NCBI GenBank assembly: GCA_032191485.1 | Contig: JAVDOI010000068.1 | Span: forward strand, 345,501 to 409,500 | Length of the DNA stretch: 64,000 nt | Source of the DNA: Leptoclinus maculatus | Taxonomy: Eukaryota; Chordata; Actinopteri; Perciformes; Stichaeidae | Direction of reading: 5' to 3' | In this document: piece by piece, positions 62,901 through 64,000 of the stretch | Numbering within the stretch: position 1 is the stretch's first letter | How the letters are laid out: every line of letters starts with the position of its first letter | Made by a program: the position numbers and the translations under genes | Notes under the pieces: model-generated | What the model was told of the DNA's origin: nothing | The model's input: the letters and a program-made list of their open reading frames with translations, nothing else | Databases searched by the model: none

Positions 62901-63720
62901 GAACCATGATAGTACAGGTAACGGTATACCAAGGGAACCATGATAGTACAGGTAACGGTATACCAAGAGAACCATGATAGTACAGGTAACGGTATACCAA
63001 GAGAACCATGATAGTACAGGCAACGGTATACCAAGAGAACCATGATAGTACAGGTAACGGTATACCAAGAGAACCATGATAGTACAGGTAACGGTATACC
63101 AAGGGAACCATGATAGTACAGGTAACGGTATACCAAGAGAACCATGATAGTACAGGTAACGGTATACCAAGAGAACCATGATAGTACAGGCAACGGTATA
63201 CCAAGAGAACCATGATAGTACAGGCAACGGTATACCAAGAGAACCATGATAGTACAGGTAACGGTATACCAAGGGAACCATGATAGTACAGGTAACGGTA
63301 TACCAAGAGAACCATGATAGTACAGGTAACGGTATACCAAGGGAACCATGATAGTACAGGTAACGGTATACCAAGAGAACCATGATAGTACAGGTAACGG
63401 TATACCAAGGGAACCATGATAGTACAGGTAACGGTACACCAAGAGAACCATGATAGTACAGGTAACGGTATACCAAGGGAACCATGATAGTACAGGTAAC
63501 GGTATACCAAGGGAACCATGATAGTACAGGTAACGGTACACCAAGAGAACCATGATAGTACAGGTAACGGTAGTTTGTATTGTCCTATTGCTGTTATGAG
63601 ACTATTTCATTTGAGAAATAGCTATATTTAAGAAAACAATCACTTACCTCTCATGATGTGTCGCACTACTTTGACAGAGCCTCCTCTTAGGTTCAGAATT
63701 TGATGGACCCTTTGCTGCAG
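56237..63720 (-). CDS. ctnnbl1: CTNNBL1 (beta-catenin-like protein 1), last two coding exons; 5' part outside window
   Basis: CTNNBL1 is a nuclear armadillo-repeat protein of the Prp19/CDC5L-associated spliceosome complex. The human protein binds the nuclear-localisation signals of CDC5L and PRPF31, and also AID. Exons 63720-63648 and 56325-56237 join through one split Glu codon (G|AG) to give LQQRVHQILNLRGGSVKVV, RHIMREYAESIGDGKSDEF and KEAERKRIMDLVENF with a TAA stop. This matches the human C-terminus as I remember it (RQRVHQILNMRGSSIKIVRH, then EYAENIGDGRS and RILGLLENF). The intron between them is about 7.3 kb. The remaining N-terminal exons lie right of the window. Confidence 0.95.
57767..57795. 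repeat. (TA)n microsatellite
   Basis: Short TA run within actatgtaactatatatata, flanked on both sides by a direct repeat of ctatgtaactat. Confidence 0.85.
58161..58187. repeat. (GT)n microsatellite
   Basis: A pure GT run of 13 units in the CTNNBL1 last intron. Confidence 0.95.
58416..58437. repeat. (CAG)7 microsatellite
   Basis: Seven uninterrupted CAG units. The minus (transcribed) strand reads CTG. The tract is intronic. Confidence 0.95.
58985..59225. repeat. Family R1 repeat, rearranged copy with internal inversion
   Basis: The left half (58988-59095) is the reverse complement of the R1 segment running from gaaactagagattgagacc to cttctatacaatc. The right half (about 59100-59225) continues R1 in forward orientation (gcaaccagaggagtcgcccc, aagacacttccgcatcggct). 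The halves meet at about 59095-59105. Confidence 0.7.
59880..59919. repeat. (CA)n microsatellite
   Basis: A pure CA run of 20 units in a generally CA-rich stretch (59720-60110). Confidence 0.97.
60188..60275 (+). repeat. Family R1 repeat fragment
   Basis: Shares gacctgtcaatcaca, taagcccgccctaaagcata and ctctgctttat with 24780-24830. Confidence 0.6.
62387..63570. repeat. 34-bp minisatellite array, about 35 copies
   Basis: A head-to-tail array of aagggaaccatgatagtaca followed by ggtaacggtatacc. The period is 34 bp. Variation is nearly confined to two sites: aaggga, aagaga or aacaga, and ggtaacgg or ggcaacgg, with rare ggtacacc. As 34 is not divisible by three and the minus-strand unit contains no stop in any frame, all three minus-strand frames stay open for 367-396 codons. 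These are artefacts, not proteins. The array ends about 80 bp inside the CTNNBL1 intron from the penultimate exon's donor. Confidence 0.97.
63648..63720 (-). CDS. ctnnbl1: CTNNBL1 penultimate coding exon
   Basis: The donor GTAAGT is perfect and the exon ends ATG AGA G. The acceptor is TGAATTTAG followed by CTGCAG. A second possible AG six bases in (start at 63714) would remove Leu-Gln. I prefer 63720 because L-Q aligns with human I-R before QRVHQ. The 73 nt encode LQQRVHQILNLRGGSVKVV and RHIMR, an armadillo-like helix pair. Confidence 0.93.
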
Positions 63721-64000
63721 CTAAATTCAGAGAAGGAACATATTGTAAAATTAAAACTAGTTTCTGCAAAGAACGTTTGGTCAACATTGTAATTATGTCA
63801 TTTCAAAATGAAATACAAACATGATGGATCCGACTGTAAGTATTAACAGGAGGATAGTAATGTTATGTGGGCTTATTAAAAAGGTATCAACGTTTACAAG
63901 CTATGCGGCGCTATGATGTCTCCTAGCAACGCCTGTTCTCAAACACCTGAACTGTTTACCAAGGAATTTAACAAGGTTACACTAGCTCATGATTATTCCC

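Larger units (their letters stand above)
56326..63647. other. CTNNBL1 last intron
   Basis: The intron is about 7.3 kb, with GTAAGT donor and CTTTTGCAG acceptor. It contains a GC-rich block at 57060-57290, a poly-C run near 56810, microsatellites, R1 repeats and the 34-bp array. Nothing else is supported in 59340-59870, 60290-62380 or 57300-58150. Confidence 0.85.

Noticed and set aside
62329..63553. Three overlapping minus-strand frames of 367-396 codons made of a 34-residue YRYLYYHGSL-type repeat
   Set aside because: They are the three readings of a 34-bp minisatellite lacking stops on that strand. They lie in an intron, have no promoter or splice support, and their 'repeat protein' pattern follows directly from the period being coprime with 3.

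Overview
The window is nuclear DNA from a vertebrate, almost certainly a spiny-rayed teleost fish. It has small spliced exons with canonical GT/AG junctions, long introns, many (CA)n/(GT)n and poly-G tracts, hAT-type MITEs and several dispersed repeats that I recall from other teleosts. There are no bacterial-style operons. Nearly all open reading frames of 60-200 codons are chance frames in introns or simple repeats. The species cannot be named from this sequence.

Three protein-coding genes can be assembled by hand from exons whose junctions keep the reading frame. (1) 7-7461, plus strand: the last four coding exons of TTI1, the scaffold of the TELO2-TTI1-TTI2 co-chaperone for PIKK kinases; the 5' part lies left of the window. 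(2) 50433-11351, minus strand: a complete four-exon VSTM2L gene encoding a secreted protein of 264 residues with a signal peptide, one V-type immunoglobulin domain and a histidine-rich C-terminal tail. Its first intron is about 31 kb. (3) 63720-56237, minus strand: the last two coding exons of CTNNBL1, an armadillo-like spliceosome-associated protein; the 5' part lies right of the window. Read on the minus strand the order is CTNNBL1 > VSTM2L > then TTI1 in the opposite direction, the same order and orientation as I recall for human chromosome 20q11.23. That independently supports all three names. The genes do not share a pathway; the block is conserved synteny, not a functional cluster.

Layout: 1-7.5 kb TTI1 exons and introns; 7.5-11.35 kb convergent intergenic DNA and the VSTM2L 3' UTR; 11.35-19.44 kb VSTM2L exons 4, 3 and 2, with intron 3 largely a 'catagtatag' satellite domain (a 26-bp array of about 77 copies) interrupted by transposons; 19.44-50.3 kb VSTM2L intron 1, with microsatellites, a 27-bp minisatellite of about 24 copies, MITEs and stretches that look like non-coding regulatory DNA; 50.3-50.8 kb VSTM2L exon 1 and probable promoter; 50.8-55.6 kb intergenic; 55.6-63.7 kb the end of CTNNBL1, whose last intron carries a 34-bp minisatellite of about 35 copies that is open in all three minus-strand frames.

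No new multi-gene system was found. The observations most worth checking are the histidine-rich tail of VSTM2L, the nested history of the satellite domain, the frame-neutral 34-bp array beside a CTNNBL1 splice site, two possible cryptic minus-strand exons around 55.8 and 57.1 kb, and a dispersed repeat copy with an internal inversion at 59.0 kb.
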